Source of the DNA: Streptomyces qinzhouensis
GTDB taxonomy: Bacteria; Actinomycetota; Actinomycetes; Streptomycetales; Streptomycetaceae
Reading direction: 5' to 3'
Length of the DNA stretch: 64,000 bases
NCBI RefSeq assembly: GCF_007856155.1
Contig: NZ_CP042266.1
Location: 4,898,001 to 4,962,000, forward strand
Shown: positions 44,203 to 52,593 of the stretch, one piece after another
How the letters are laid out: every line of letters begins with the position of its first letter
Numbering within the stretch: position 1 is the stretch's first letter
Notes under the pieces: model-generated
The model's input: only the letters and a program-made list of their open reading frames with translations
What the model was told of the DNA's origin: nothing
Database searches by the model: none
Program-made: the position numbers and the translations under genes

Positions 44203-44223
44203 GTGTTGCGACGATCCCTAGAA
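44203..44223 (-). repeat. right inverted repeat of the IS30 element
   Basis: This is the counterpart of the left end; it begins 4 bases after the transposase stop codon and ends in CTAGAA. Confidence 0.75.
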
Positions 44224-44268
44224 TCCGCCCCTCCGGGCGGGGACATCGCGCTTCCGGCGCCTTGCCGG

Positions 44269-44672
44269 TCAGGTGAGCGCGTTGGTGATGTGCTCGGGGC
44301 AGGTGATCTCCCCGGGCCGCACTTCGACGGGGGCGGTGGTGGTCCGCCCGCAGACGCAGCAGTCGTCGGTGACGGGCTCCGGGGGCTCGCGGAGGAGCCC
44401 TTCGAGGGTCACCGGATCCACGTCCAGGCGGGACCGGGCCGGGCGGCTCGCACGGCGACGGGCCGTTCGAGCCGGATGCCGTACGGTGCGATGATCAGCC
44501 GCCGCCGGGGCAGGCTCTCGGTCCGGGCCCGGAGGATCGCCTGGGCCTGTTCCTTGGTGGGGCTGGTCCAGGGCCGGGTCCACGGATCGACGGGGACCGA
44601 GGCCGGGGCCGGTGGTGGCGGGCTGAGGAAAGCCCGTAGGCGGGTGAAGGCCCGGTCGATAGGGTTCGGCAT
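44269..44672 (-). pseudogene. Cys-rich accessory protein, apparent frameshift
   Basis: Two overlapping minus-strand frames look like one gene. The first (from ATG at 44672) encodes a helical N-terminus with DPWTRPWTSPTKEQAQAI and RLIIAPYGIRLERPVAV and ends at 44409 just after GPAW. The second continues in another frame with LDVDPVTLEGLLREPPEPV and a zinc-binding-like CCVCG ... CPEH end, stopping at 44269. Joining them near 44425 gives one protein of about 133 residues. From memory, similar intact proteins occur in Streptomyces accessory loci. The gene is therefore either inactivated or the sequence has a one-base error in a G/C run. Confidence 0.55.
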
Positions 44673-44760
44673 ACGACGGATCAGCTCCTACAGGGCTGGT
44701 CGGTTGAGCCCCGATGCGACCGGTGGTGCGGTCGGTCGGGGCGCTTTTGTAGTGGTGTGC

Positions 44761-44800
44761 GGTCCCGGCCCCGAGCCGGGGCGATGGCGGGGCCGGGACC
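44761..44800 (-). terminator. terminator hairpin in the accessory patch
   Basis: A perfect 12-bp stem (GGTCCCGGCCCC and GGGGCCGGGACC, 16-nt loop) lies 42 bp beyond the stop of the leftward small Cys-rich gene. Confidence 0.65.
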
Positions 44801-44842
44801 CTTTCCCGTACGGGGGAGTTGGGGCAGCCGCGTACGGGAGCT

Positions 44843-45031
44843 TCAGGAGGTGCGCCGGGGCGTGCGCCAACGCGGGGCGGGGCACTCCGGGTGCGCGTAC
44901 AGCGAGGGTCGGGCCCCCGAGGCGGAGAACCCGAGCATGAGGAGGTTCCGCTCGGTCCGCTCGACGGGACGCTCGCAGTACGCGCAGTGCTCGGACATGA
45001 GATCAGGGGCGGGCACGGGGCCGCCGGTCAT
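44843..45031 (-). CDS. small Cys-pair protein
   Basis: This 62-residue protein contains CAYCERPVERTERNL and a later HPECPAP, which look like a small treble-clef zinc site. I do not recognise the family. The same frame is open upstream and carries a second Cys group (KCPYCECRAEPRRQC then VTPQG) that resembles the short zinc-finger found in many Streptomyces accessory proteins. The real gene may therefore start earlier, near 45170, overlapping the 3' end of the next gene. The start at 45031 (ATG after AGGAA) is tentative. Confidence 0.4.
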   Translation of the reverse strand: MTGGPVPAPDLMSEHCAYCERPVERTERNLLMLGFSASGARPSLYAHPECPAPRWRTPRRTS

Positions 45032-45105
45032 CGTCGGTTCCTGGGGCGGACGACGATGAGCGAGGATCTCCACCTCGGGCCGAGGAAGTCCGGAGCCCTG
45101 CGGTG

Positions 45106-45411
45106 TCACGCACTGCCGCCGTGGTTCGGCTCGGCACTCGCAGTAGGGACACTTGCCGTCCTCTTTTTGCGAGCGGGATTGTCCAAGGCGTAGTCCAACT
45201 GGCCACGCAGCTGTTCGGCTTGGATCGGCGTCAGGTGCATGCCGATGTCCTCTCGGCACCTGGTGTCGGCCGTGCTGATGGTGATCGGCACTGACACGAT
45301 GTCGGACCTGTATCCGTCGTCGACGCACAGTCGCTGGACCCGCTGGCCGTTCGTCAGGCTCACAGTCCATCCCTGGTTCGTAGCCGGTAGTTGGGGCCTG
45401 GGAATGCTCAT
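45106..45411 (-). CDS. hypothetical protein of the accessory patch
   Basis: This 101-residue protein is not recognised. The ATG at 45411 follows GGCGGAA. The middle reads WTVSLTNGQRVQRLCVDDG and DIVSVPITISTADTRC, a beta-rich pattern, and is followed by a helix (LTPIQAEQLRGQLDYALDN) and a charged tail. Small proteins of this kind often lie upstream of XRE-DUF397 pairs, as here, but on the opposite strand. The role is unknown. Confidence 0.55.
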   Translation of the reverse strand: MSIPRPQLPATNQGWTVSLTNGQRVQRLCVDDGYRSDIVSVPITISTADTRCREDIGMHLTPIQAEQLRGQLDYALDNPARKKRTASVPTASAEPNHGGSA

Positions 45412-45660
45412 GTCTTTCCGCCTTCTGTTGTGCGCTGGTGGCCGCAGCAGGCCAGGCAACTGGGTTGCGTACGAGGCATGTTGGTGCCCGCTTCTTTCTT
45501 CTTCAGCCTGCACAGCAACGTCTCGCCGTGCAAGACTTCATAGCGATGTCCCGCCTTAAGGGAATCGAACTGATGGTCTCTGCCGCAGGAAGAGGGGAAG
45601 GCAGCTCTCATCCCGAGTGGGGGAAGTCCGTCATAATGAGCGCCAGGAGAAGGAGTGGCC

Positions 45661-46548
45661 ATGTTCGAGGGGGCAACTGGATCAACCGTTCCGCGTCGGC
45701 AGTTGGGGCGGCATCTCAAGGAGTTGCGCAACCGTGCGCGACTGACAGTCCGGGCCGCGGCTGCCAAGCTGGAGTGGTCCGAAGCGAAGATGTGGCGGAT
45801 TGAGACAGGGCAGACGCCGCTACGGGCTCTGGATGTACAGGCGATGTGCACTGTCTACGGGGCAGCGCCCGACCTCACTGCGGCTCTGATGGGTCTCGCG
45901 AAGGAAACCAAGGCTCGTGGCTGGTGGCATGCGTACGGGGATGTGATCCCGGAAGGGTTCGACGTTTTCGTCGGGCTGGAAGAGGCCGCCGCGAGTCTTG
46001 CCTCGTACGAAAGTGACATCATCCCAGGGCTGTTGCAGATCGACGGCTACACCCGTGAGATCATCCGGGTCCACTACCCCGACATCGAGGAAGACGATCT
46101 CGATGGGCGAGTCCGCCTGCGAATCGAGCGGCAGACCCTTCTGACGCGCGTGACCGATCCGCCGCAATTGCGTGTGGCCCTCGCGGAGACCGTGTTGCGT
46201 CGCCCGATCGGAGGGCGCGAGGTGATGGCCACCCAGATGGCTCACTTGGTCTATGTGTCGGAACGCCCCAACGTCGACATCAGGATCGTCCCCTTCTCGG
46301 CAGGGCCGCATCTGGGAGTCGTCAGTGGACCCTTTGTGATCCTGCGATTTCCCGTGAACGGAAGCGGTGTCGACACGGAGCCGCCGACCGTCTACGCCGA
46401 CGGATACACGGGCGGGTTGTACTTGGACAAGGCCAAGGAAGTGGACCAATACGAGGCTGCGTTCTCGGGAATCTGGGACGCGGCGCTCGATGAGCAGGCG
46501 TCGCAACGACTGATCTCCGAAGTGGCAAGGAGCTATAGGGAACCATGA
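45661..46548 (+). CDS. XRE-family regulator with DUF5753
   Basis: This 295-residue protein has an N-terminal helix-turn-helix (LGRHLKELRNRARLTVRAAA then KLEWSEAKMWRIETG, about 17-53) and a C-terminal DUF5753 domain (IPGLLQIDGYTREIIRVHYP, RQTLLTR, VDIRIVPFSAGPHLG, YVSERP). The ATG at 45661 lies 6 bases after AAGGAG; the GTG at 45655 is too close to it. It overlaps the DUF397 gene by 4 bp. This pair is a large paralogous set in Streptomyces (WhiJ/BldB-like neighbourhoods) thought to act as DNA-binding protein and small partner in development; the target of this copy is unknown. Confidence 0.9.
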   Translation: MFEGATGSTVPRRQLGRHLKELRNRARLTVRAAAAKLEWSEAKMWRIETGQTPLRALDVQAMCTVYGAAPDLTAALMGLAKETKARGWWHAYGDVIPEGFDVFVGLEEAAASLASYESDIIPGLLQIDGYTREIIRVHYPDIEEDDLDGRVRLRIERQTLLTRVTDPPQLRVALAETVLRRPIGGREVMATQMAHLVYVSERPNVDIRIVPFSAGPHLGVVSGPFVILRFPVNGSGVDTEPPTVYADGYTGGLYLDKAKEVDQYEAAFSGIWDAALDEQASQRLISEVARSYREP

Positions 46549-46742
46549 GCAGGGAAGCGCACGGCGAGAAGTGGTTCAAGTCGAGTTACAGCAACGGGAA
46601 CGGCAACTGCGTCGAGGTGCGCATAGCCTCCGCAGCGGTGGCCATGAGGGACAGCAAGGTGACACAGGGGCCCGCTGTGATGGTGGCCGGGGCGACCTGG
46701 TCATCGTTTTTGGGAGCCGTTAAGAGTCGGCACTTGCGGTAG
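46545..46742 (+). CDS. DUF397 small partner protein
   Basis: This 65-residue protein starts in an ATGA overlap with the XRE gene. KWFKSSYSNGNGNCVEVRIA is the DUF397 signature, followed by VAMRDSKV and a C-terminal WSSFLGAV helix. DUF397 proteins are always small and paired with a DUF5753 regulator and probably bind it or counteract it. The coupling here fixes the pair. A terminator follows at 46823. Confidence 0.93.
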   Translation: MSREAHGEKWFKSSYSNGNGNCVEVRIASAAVAMRDSKVTQGPAVMVAGATWSSFLGAVKSRHLR

Positions 46743-46822
46743 TGCGACCGTGCATGGCGCGGCTGATTCACTAGAAATCGGCTGCCACGGAATCGCTATG
46801 AATGCAGACCGGGCGAGGGTTC

Positions 46823-46853
46823 GGTCCCCGCCCGGCCGGTCCGGGCGGGGACC
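46823..46853. terminator. terminator between DUF397 and MFS genes
   Basis: A perfect 13-bp stem, GGTCCCCGCCCGG (46823-46835) and CCGGGCGGGGACC (46841-46853), with a 5-nt loop between convergent genes. Confidence 0.8.
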
Positions 46854-46861
46854 GCGCCTTC

Positions 46862-48037
46862 TCAGACGCGGCCGGGTGCCCGGGCAGGGCCCCGGCTTCG
46901 GTCGGCCGCCCAGGCGGCCAGCGCGCAGGCCGCGAATCCGGCCCCGAGGAGGCTGGAGCCCGGCCAGCCGTGGGTGGTGAAGACGGCGGTGGTCGTGGCC
47001 GCGCCGAGGGCGGAACCGAGTGCGTAGAAGACCATGTAGCCGCCGATGGCGCTGCTGAGGCGGTCCGGATGCGCCACCGTGAGCAGATGCTGGCTGCTCA
47101 CATGGACGGCCTGGACCGCGAAGTCGAGGAGTACGATCCCGGCGACGAGGAGCCACAGCGACCACGGCAGCTGCGCGACCGCCGCCCAGGAGAGGACCAG
47201 CAGGCCGAGCGCGAGACCGGTGACCGGCACCGCCCGCCCCGCGTCCGCCCAGCGCCCCGCGCGGGCCGCGCCGAGCGCGCCGACGAGACCGGCCAGGCCG
47301 AACAGTCCGACTCCGCTTTCGCTCAGCCGCCAGGGCGGGTCCGTCAGCGGCAGGGACAGTCCGCTCCACAGCGTTCCGAACGACGCGAACAGGAAGAACG
47401 CGATGAGCCCGCGGCTCAGGAAGACCCGCTCCCGGAACAGTCCGCCCAGCGAGGCGACGGCCCGGACGTATCCCCCGGTTCGGCCGGGGCGTTCCTCCGG
47501 CGGCAGTACGGCGAGGACGAGGGCGGCGAGCCCGAGCGACAGCGCCGCGAGTACCGCGTAGACGCTCCGCCAGCCCCATACCTCGGCGAGCGCGCCGGTC
47601 ACGAACCGCGCGCCCAGGATGCCGATCACCACGCCCGAGGTCACCACGCCGATGGTCCGGCCGCGTTCGGCGGGTGGCGAGACCGAGGCGGCGTAGGCCA
47701 CCGTGGTCTGTACGACGACCGCGAACAGCCCGGCCGTCGCGAGCCCCGCGAACGCCGTCCAGGCGCCGGGCGCCGTGGCCGTCAGGGTCAGGCCCGCCGC
47801 GGTGATCGCCAGATGTGCGGCGATCAGCCGGCGCCGGTCGGTCACATCGCCGAGCGGTACCAGCAGGACCAGCCCGGCCAGATAGCCGAACTGGCCGGTC
47901 GCGACGATCCACCCGGTGAACTCCGCCGGTATGCCGAGATCGCGCCCCATCGGCTCCAGAACCGGTTGCGCGGCATAGATGCCCGCCACCGCGACACCGC
48001 ACACCACCGCGAGCAGCAGCCGCCGCCATGGGTCCAT
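46862..48037 (-). CDS. MFS transporter
   Basis: This 391-residue protein has about 12 membrane segments. The A-motif-like loop is VPLGDVTDRRRLIAAHLAIT, and later segments read GRTIGVVTSGVVIGILGARF and VLLDFAVQAVHVSSQHLL. It belongs to the arabinose-efflux/YnfM-like MFS group. It is divergent from an HxlR regulator 88 bp away, and an inverted repeat lies in between. HxlR regulators frequently control adjacent efflux or detoxifying genes, so this transporter is the likely target. The substrate is unknown. Confidence 0.85.
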   Translation of the reverse strand: MDPWRRLLLAVVCGVAVAGIYAAQPVLEPMGRDLGIPAEFTGWIVATGQFGYLAGLVLLVPLGDVTDRRRLIAAHLAITAAGLTLTATAPGAWTAFAGLATAGLFAVVVQTTVAYAASVSPPAERGRTIGVVTSGVVIGILGARFVTGALAEVWGWRSVYAVLAALSLGLAALVLAVLPPEERPGRTGGYVRAVASLGGLFRERVFLSRGLIAFFLFASFGTLWSGLSLPLTDPPWRLSESGVGLFGLAGLVGALGAARAGRWADAGRAVPVTGLALGLLVLSWAAVAQLPWSLWLLVAGIVLLDFAVQAVHVSSQHLLTVAHPDRLSSAIGGYMVFYALGSALGAATTTAVFTTHGWPGSSLLGAGFAACALAAWAADRSRGPARAPGRV

Positions 48038-48054
48038 CGCGCCTCAACCCCCAA

Positions 48055-48077
48055 ATGAGTAGCGAAATGCAACTCAT
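48055..48077. promoter_or_regulatory. inverted repeat in the MFS/HxlR promoter region
   Basis: ATGAGT (48055-48060) and ACTCAT (48072-48077) form an inverted repeat with an 11-bp spacer. A further TGCAACTCA half-site recurs about 38 bp on. It is a candidate operator for the HxlR protein. Confidence 0.5.
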
Positions 48078-48125
48078 GTGACCGTACGGCATGATGGTTT
48101 CAATCTGCAACTCAATGGGAGTGTC

Positions 48126-48614
48126 ATGCCGACTGCCGACGCCCGCGCCACGAGCCCGGACCGGACCGACCCCGACCGGACCACCCCCGACTGGACCGAC
48201 CCCGACTGTCCCGTCGCCCGCACCCTCGACCTCGTCGGCGACCGATGGAGCCTGCTCGTCGTCCGGGACGCGATGGACGGGGCACGGTCGTTCACCGAAT
48301 TCCAGCGGCGCACCGGAATCGCCCGCAACATCCTCAGCGACCGCCTCCGCAAGCTCACCGCCCACGGGCTGCTCGCCCAGCGCACCGCCCCCTCGGGCCG
48401 CCGCCGGGAGTATGTGCTCACCGCCGAGGGCCGCGACCTCTTCCCGGTCGTCCTCGCGCTCCGGCAGTGGGGGGAGCGGCATGCCTTCGCTCCCGGAGAG
48501 GGCCACTCCACCCTGGTCGACCGGCACGGCACACCCGTGCCGCAGGTCGTACCCGCCGGCGCCGACGGCACCCCCCTCGACGCCGACACGACCGAGGTGC
48601 GGAAGCTCCGTTAG
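48126..48614 (+). CDS. HxlR-family transcriptional regulator
   Basis: This 162-residue winged-helix regulator begins at the ATG at 48126, which follows GGGAG. The first 20 residues hold a small repeat (TDPDRTTPDWTDPD). The core starts with the family hallmark CPVARTLDLVGDRWSLLVVRDA (Cys near 26), then TEFQRRTGIARNILSDRLRKL as the recognition helix and REYVLTAEGRDLFPV as the wing. The conserved N-terminal Cys can act as a redox or electrophile sensor in some family members. It probably controls the divergent MFS gene. Confidence 0.9.
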   Translation: MPTADARATSPDRTDPDRTTPDWTDPDCPVARTLDLVGDRWSLLVVRDAMDGARSFTEFQRRTGIARNILSDRLRKLTAHGLLAQRTAPSGRRREYVLTAEGRDLFPVVLALRQWGERHAFAPGEGHSTLVDRHGTPVPQVVPAGADGTPLDADTTEVRKLR

Positions 48615-48637
48615 CGGCGGTGGCGGCAGCGCACGGG

Positions 48638-49837
48638 CTACGGCGGGCCCGGCCAGATCAGCAGCATGTAGGCGCTCAGCCAGGTCGACAGCAGCGTTGC
48701 CGAGATCAGGACGATCGCCAGCCGGGCACGGGGCGCGCGGGACAGGGAGACGGCCAGGGGGAGCAGCAGCGGGAAGGCCGGGAGGAGGAAGCGGGCGCGG
48801 GGGAAGTAGACGCCCGCGCTGCCCAGCACGACCACCAGCATGGCGCCGGTGAAGACCAGCAGCACCAGCGGTTGGCGGTCGGCCAGGGAGAGGGCGTACA
48901 TCACCACCGCCAGGACCAGACAGGCCGAGACCGCCAGCACGAAGAGATGCGGGCGGGGCTCGTAGACCAGCTGCTGGCGGAGTTCCAGCAGGGTCGCCCG
49001 GCCCCCGTCCCACTCGTTCTTCCAGAGCCGCTGGACCGCGAAGTAGCCGTCCGGGCGGCCGACCCGGGCGCCGACCCAGGCGACATAGCCCAGCCAGCCG
49101 AGGGGGGCCAGGAGTGCCCCCGCGAGCGCCCGTGAACACCGGGTGCGGTGGGCCGCCAGCAGGGCCGTCAGGGTGACCGCCGCCGCCAAGGCGATGCCGG
49201 TGGGGCGGGTGAGGCCCGCGAGGGAGGCGAGGAGCCCGGCGACCGGCCAGCGGTCGGTCAGCGCCGCATAGAGCGACCACGCGCAGAGCGCCGTGAACAG
49301 GGATTCGGTGTAGCCCAGCCACTGCACCGCCGCGACCGGCAGCAGCCCCCAGAGGATCGCCAGCAGCGTCCCCGTCCGGTGGCCGTGCAGCCGGGCCCCG
49401 ACCGCGTACACCCCCCACGCGGCGATGAAGGAGCAGCCGACCGCCAGCAGCAGCCCCGCCGATGCCCGGGAGCCCGGCAGGACGGCCGAGGCCGCTCTGA
49501 TCAGGAGCGGGTAGAGGGGGAAGAACGCGAGGTTGTTGGCGTTGACCTCGGTGCCCAGCTCGGCGGCGTAACCGTGTTCGGCGATGCCGAGGTACCAGTT
49601 GGAGTCCCAGGACGTCGCCAGCGTCGGCCACACCCCGTGCCCCTTGGCGTGCGCCAGCCGGGCCAGGAACGCCAGCCCCACCAGCCGTACCAGCAGATAT
49701 CCGGCGAGCGCCGGGGCCGCCGCCCGCAGCGAGCGCAGCAGCGGCCGGCCACGGGCGCCCGGGGCGGGGCCGCGGCCGGGCGCGGGCGGCGGGCGGGAGG
49801 CGGGGACATATGCGCGCGCGGTCGCTGCGGGGGACAA
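48638..49837 (-). CDS. PIG-V-like integral membrane glycosyltransferase
   Basis: This protein of about 399 residues has roughly ten membrane segments. The motif SWDSNWYLGIAEHGYAAE near 75-92 is the W-D-x-x-W-Y signature of GT-C glycosyltransferases related to PIG-V mannosyltransferases, with an acidic pair in the first large outside loop. A loop with AVQRLWKNEWDGG lies later. The donor would be a polyprenyl-phosphate sugar and the acceptor is unknown. The start is uncertain: a TTG at 49837 or 49843 after AGGAG fits best; no ATG or GTG is suitably placed. Confidence 0.75.
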   Translation of the reverse strand: MSPAATARAYVPASRPPPAPGRGPAPGARGRPLLRSLRAAAPALAGYLLVRLVGLAFLARLAHAKGHGVWPTLATSWDSNWYLGIAEHGYAAELGTEVNANNLAFFPLYPLLIRAASAVLPGSRASAGLLLAVGCSFIAAWGVYAVGARLHGHRTGTLLAILWGLLPVAAVQWLGYTESLFTALCAWSLYAALTDRWPVAGLLASLAGLTRPTGIALAAAVTLTALLAAHRTRCSRALAGALLAPLGWLGYVAWVGARVGRPDGYFAVQRLWKNEWDGGRATLLELRQQLVYEPRPHLFVLAVSACLVLAVVMYALSLADRQPLVLLVFTGAMLVVVLGSAGVYFPRARFLLPAFPLLLPLAVSLSRAPRARLAIVLISATLLSTWLSAYMLLIWPGPP

Positions 49838-49938
49838 CGGCAACTGCTCCTGATGGCTCGGCGCGCCCCGGCGGACGCTACCCGGCCACCATTGCCCGGA
49901 CCGCCGCGCCCCGGTGGCGGGCCGCCGCGACGGGATAA

Positions 49939-49976
49939 CAGGAATCACCCGTGCGGGGCAGCACGGGTGATTCCTG
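49939..49976. terminator. terminator of the deoD-mutase operon
   Basis: A perfect 16-bp stem, CAGGAATCACCCGTGC (49939-49954) and GCACGGGTGATTCCTG (49961-49976), with loop GGGGCA. It lies 38 bp beyond the stop of the leftward mutase gene. Confidence 0.85.
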
Positions 49977-50013
49977 TACGAAATATGTTCCCCTGCGGGG
50001 GTGTCCGGTCGGG

Positions 50014-51687
50014 TCAGATGCCGGCGGCCGTCGCGAAGTCCCGCTTCAGGGCGGTGAGAACCTCCCCGGCCCGCTCCCGCGCCGCGTCCAGCGAGGCATG
50101 GTCCGCGACCGGGACCACGACCTCCAAGTAGCACTTCAGCTTGGGCTCCGTACCGCTCGGGCGGACGATCACCCGCGCCCGGTAGGCGCCTTCGAGGTGA
50201 TAGCGGAGCCCGTCCGTCGGCGGCAGCGCCTCGCTTCCCGCCGCCAGATCCTCCGCCCGGGTGACGGTCAGGCCCGCGAGCTCCGCCGGCGGTGCCGTCC
50301 GCAGCCGGGCCATCGCGTCCGCGATCACTCCGAGGTCCTCCACCCGGACCGACAGCTGGTCCGTGGCGTGCAGCCCGTGCTCGACCGCCAGATCGTCCAG
50401 CAGATCGGTGAGGGTACGGCCCTCCTCCTTCAGCACCGACGCCAGCTCGGTGATCAGCAGCGCGGCCGTGATGCCGTCCTTGTCGCGGACGCCCTCCGGG
50501 TCGACGCAGTAGCCGAGCGCCTCCTCGTAGCCGTACCGCAGACCGTCCACCCGGGCGATCCACTTGAAGCCGGTCAGGGTCTCCTCGTACGGCAGCCCCG
50601 CCGCCTCGGCGATCCGGCCGAGCAGCGACGACGACACGATCGACTCGGCGAAGGTGCCGCGGGCCCCGGAGCGGACCAGGTGTGCCGCGAGCAGCGCCCC
50701 CACCTCGTCGCCGCGGAGCATCCGCCAGTCGCCGTCGTGCGGGACGGCGACGGCACAGCGGTCGGCGTCCGGGTCATTGGCGATCACCAGATCGGGCCGC
50801 TCCCGGCGGGCGGCCGCGAAGGAGAGGTCCATCGCGCCCGGCTCCTCCGGATTGGGGAAGGCGACCGTCGGGAACGCCGGGTCCGGATCGGCCTGCTCGG
50901 CGACGGGTACGGGGGCGGGGAAGCCCGCCCGGGCGAAGGCGGCCTCCAGCACCGCGCGGCCCACGCCGTGCATCGCCGTGTAGACGGTCCGGGCGGTTCG
51001 CGGCGAGCCGGGGGAGAGGACGGCGTCCGTACGCTCCAGATACGCGGCGAGCACCTCCTCGCCGAGGATCTCCCAGCCGGCGTCGGCGAGCGGTACGTCG
51101 TGCAGGCTCACGACCGCGTCGATCTCCGCCGCGATCCCGGTGTCCGCGGGCGGCACGATCTGCGAACCGTCCCCGAGGTACACCTTGTAGCCGTTGTCGC
51201 GCGGCGGATTGTGGGAGGCCGTGACCTCCACCCCGGCGACCGCGCCGAGCTGCCGTATGGCGAAGGCGAGGACGGGCGTCGGCAGCGGGCGCGGCAGGAC
51301 GGCGGCCCGCAGGCCCGCCCCGACCATCACGGCCGCCGTGTCCCGGGCGAAGTCGGCGGACTTGTAGCGGGCGTCGTAGCCGACGACGACCAGCCCGTCG
51401 CCCTGGCCCTCGGCCTTCAGATATCCGGCGAGCCCGGCGGCCGCACGGATCACGACCGCCCGGTTCATCCGCATCGGCCCGGCACCCAGCTCGCCCCGGA
51501 GCCCGGCGGTGCCGAACTGGAGCCGGCCGGCGAAGCGGGCCGCGAGGGCGGCCGGGTCGCCACCCTCCTTGACGCCGTCGAGGAGCTTCGCCAGCTCCTC
51601 GCGGGTGTCGGGGTCGGGGTCCTCGGCGAGCCAGCTCTCGGCCCGCCCGATCAGGTCCTCACGGTCCCGGTCGAGATCCTGCTGCAC
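50014..51687 (-). CDS. phosphohexomutase/phosphopentomutase-family enzyme
   Basis: This 557-residue alpha-D-phosphohexomutase has the phosphoserine loop VTASHNPPRDNGYKVY near 135-150, the metal-binding NDPDADRCAV near 295-304, a sugar loop with EEALGYCVDPEGVRDKDGI near 385-403, and the C-terminal phosphate-binding RPSGTEPKLKCYLE. It is of the long bacterial PGM2/PMM type. Members interconvert 1- and 6-phosphates of hexoses, and some act on (deoxy)ribose 1-/5-phosphate. Because it lies 50 bp behind deoD and no deoB gene is present in the window, a phosphopentomutase role that links DeoD and DeoA to DeoC is attractive but unproven. Confidence 0.85.
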   Translation of the reverse strand: MQQDLDRDREDLIGRAESWLAEDPDPDTREELAKLLDGVKEGGDPAALAARFAGRLQFGTAGLRGELGAGPMRMNRAVVIRAAAGLAGYLKAEGQGDGLVVVGYDARYKSADFARDTAAVMVGAGLRAAVLPRPLPTPVLAFAIRQLGAVAGVEVTASHNPPRDNGYKVYLGDGSQIVPPADTGIAAEIDAVVSLHDVPLADAGWEILGEEVLAAYLERTDAVLSPGSPRTARTVYTAMHGVGRAVLEAAFARAGFPAPVPVAEQADPDPAFPTVAFPNPEEPGAMDLSFAAARRERPDLVIANDPDADRCAVAVPHDGDWRMLRGDEVGALLAAHLVRSGARGTFAESIVSSSLLGRIAEAAGLPYEETLTGFKWIARVDGLRYGYEEALGYCVDPEGVRDKDGITAALLITELASVLKEEGRTLTDLLDDLAVEHGLHATDQLSVRVEDLGVIADAMARLRTAPPAELAGLTVTRAEDLAAGSEALPPTDGLRYHLEGAYRARVIVRPSGTEPKLKCYLEVVVPVADHASLDAARERAGEVLTALKRDFATAAGI

Positions 51688-51737
51688 GGTCGGATCAGCC
51701 TCTCGTCGCGTCGGTCGGGGCGGTCGGGTCGGTCGGC

Positions 51738-52568
51738 TCAGATCCGGGACAGTACCCGGGTCAGCAGCTCGCCCATCCGGGCCGCCGAGTCACGGCCGGC
51801 CTGGAGGACCTCCTCGTGGTTGAGGGGCTCGCCCGACATACCCGCCGCGAGATTGGTGACCAGGGAGATGCCCAGCACCTCGGCACCGGCCTCACGGGCC
51901 GCGATGGCCTCCAGGACCGTCGACATGCCGACCAGGTCGCCGCCGATCGTCCGGACCATCCGGATCTCGGCCGGGGTCTCGTAGTGCGGACCGGTGACCT
52001 GGACGTAGACACCCTCCTCCAGGGAGGGGTCGATCTCCTTGCACAGCGACCGCAGCCGCGGCGAGTACAGGTCCGTGAGGTCGACGAAGTTCGCGCCGAC
52101 GATCGGGGAGGTGGCGGTGAGGTTGACGTGGTCGCTGATGAGGACCGGCTGACCCGGGCGCATGCCGTCGCGCAGCCCCCCGCAGCCGTTGGTCAGGACG
52201 ACCGTCTTGCAGCCCGCGGCGACCGCGGTCCGCACCCCGTGGGCGACGGCGGCGACCCCGCGGCCCTCGTAGTAGTGCGTACGGCCGAGGAAGACCAGGG
52301 CGCGCTTGTCGCCGATGCGGTACGAGCGGACCCGGCCGCCGTGCCCCTCGACGGCGGGCGGCGGGAAGCCCGGCAGCTCGGTGACCGGGAACTCGGCCTC
52401 CGGCGCGCCGAGCGCCTCGGCCGCCGGGGCCCAGCCGGAGCCCATCACGAGGGCCACGTCGTGGGACTCGGCGCCGGTCAGCTCGCGCAGCCGCGCGGCG
52501 GCGGCGTCCGCCAGGTCGTGGGGGGCGGCGGCACCGCCGTTGAGGTCCGGATTCACATGTGCGTTCAC
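51738..52568 (-). CDS. deoD: purine-nucleoside phosphorylase
   Basis: This 276-residue enzyme is the trimeric PNP type, which splits inosine and guanosine (and deoxy forms) with phosphate. [14 protein letters not shown] near 40-53 is the phosphate loop, [12 protein letters not shown] near 93-104 and [13 protein letters not shown] near 124-136 line the active site. [20 protein letters not shown] and GMSTVLEAI near 190-220 are the family signature, and LVTNLAAG near 240 holds the purine-binding Asn. The GTG start at 52568 is exactly 7 bases from a -10 box and 25 from the operator. The mutase gene follows. Confidence 0.93.
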   Translation of the reverse strand: MNAHVNPDLNGGAAAPHDLADAAAARLRELTGAESHDVALVMGSGWAPAAEALGAPEAEFPVTELPGFPPPAVEGHGGRVRSYRIGDKRALVFLGRTHYYEGRGVAAVAHGVRTAVAAGCKTVVLTNGCGGLRDGMRPGQPVLISDHVNLTATSPIVGANFVDLTDLYSPRLRSLCKEIDPSLEEGVYVQVTGPHYETPAEIRMVRTIGGDLVGMSTVLEAIAAREAGAEVLGISLVTNLAAGMSGEPLNHEEVLQAGRDSAARMGELLTRVLSRI

Positions 52569-52575
52569 GCGAATG

Positions 52576-52581
52576 AGGGTA
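52576..52581 (-). promoter_or_regulatory. deoD: -10 box of leaderless deoD transcript
   Basis: On the minus strand TACCCT ends 7 bases before the GTG start codon, so transcription begins at the start codon. Confidence 0.6.
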
Positions 52582-52593
52582 GCCGCAGATTCC

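Larger units (their letters stand above)
42933..44223. mobile_element. IS30-family insertion sequence
   Basis: The element carries one transposase gene between inverted ends. The left end TTCTAGCGGTTGTCGCAACAC (42933-42953) and the reverse complement of the right end (44203-44223) agree at 18 of 21 positions. The outermost CTAG could instead be a target duplication: the flanks read TTCTAG on the left and CTAGAA on the right, which would rejoin to the palindrome TTCTAGAA, making the element 42939-44217. It is inserted between the PH-domain gene and an accessory patch. Both ends and the transposase look intact, so it is probably mobile. Confidence 0.85.

Noticed and set aside
44700..44750. A hairpin followed by CTTTTG that looks like a classical rightward terminator
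   Set aside because: No rightward gene ends nearby except the transposase 500 bp away; the stem has mismatches, so its role is unclear.
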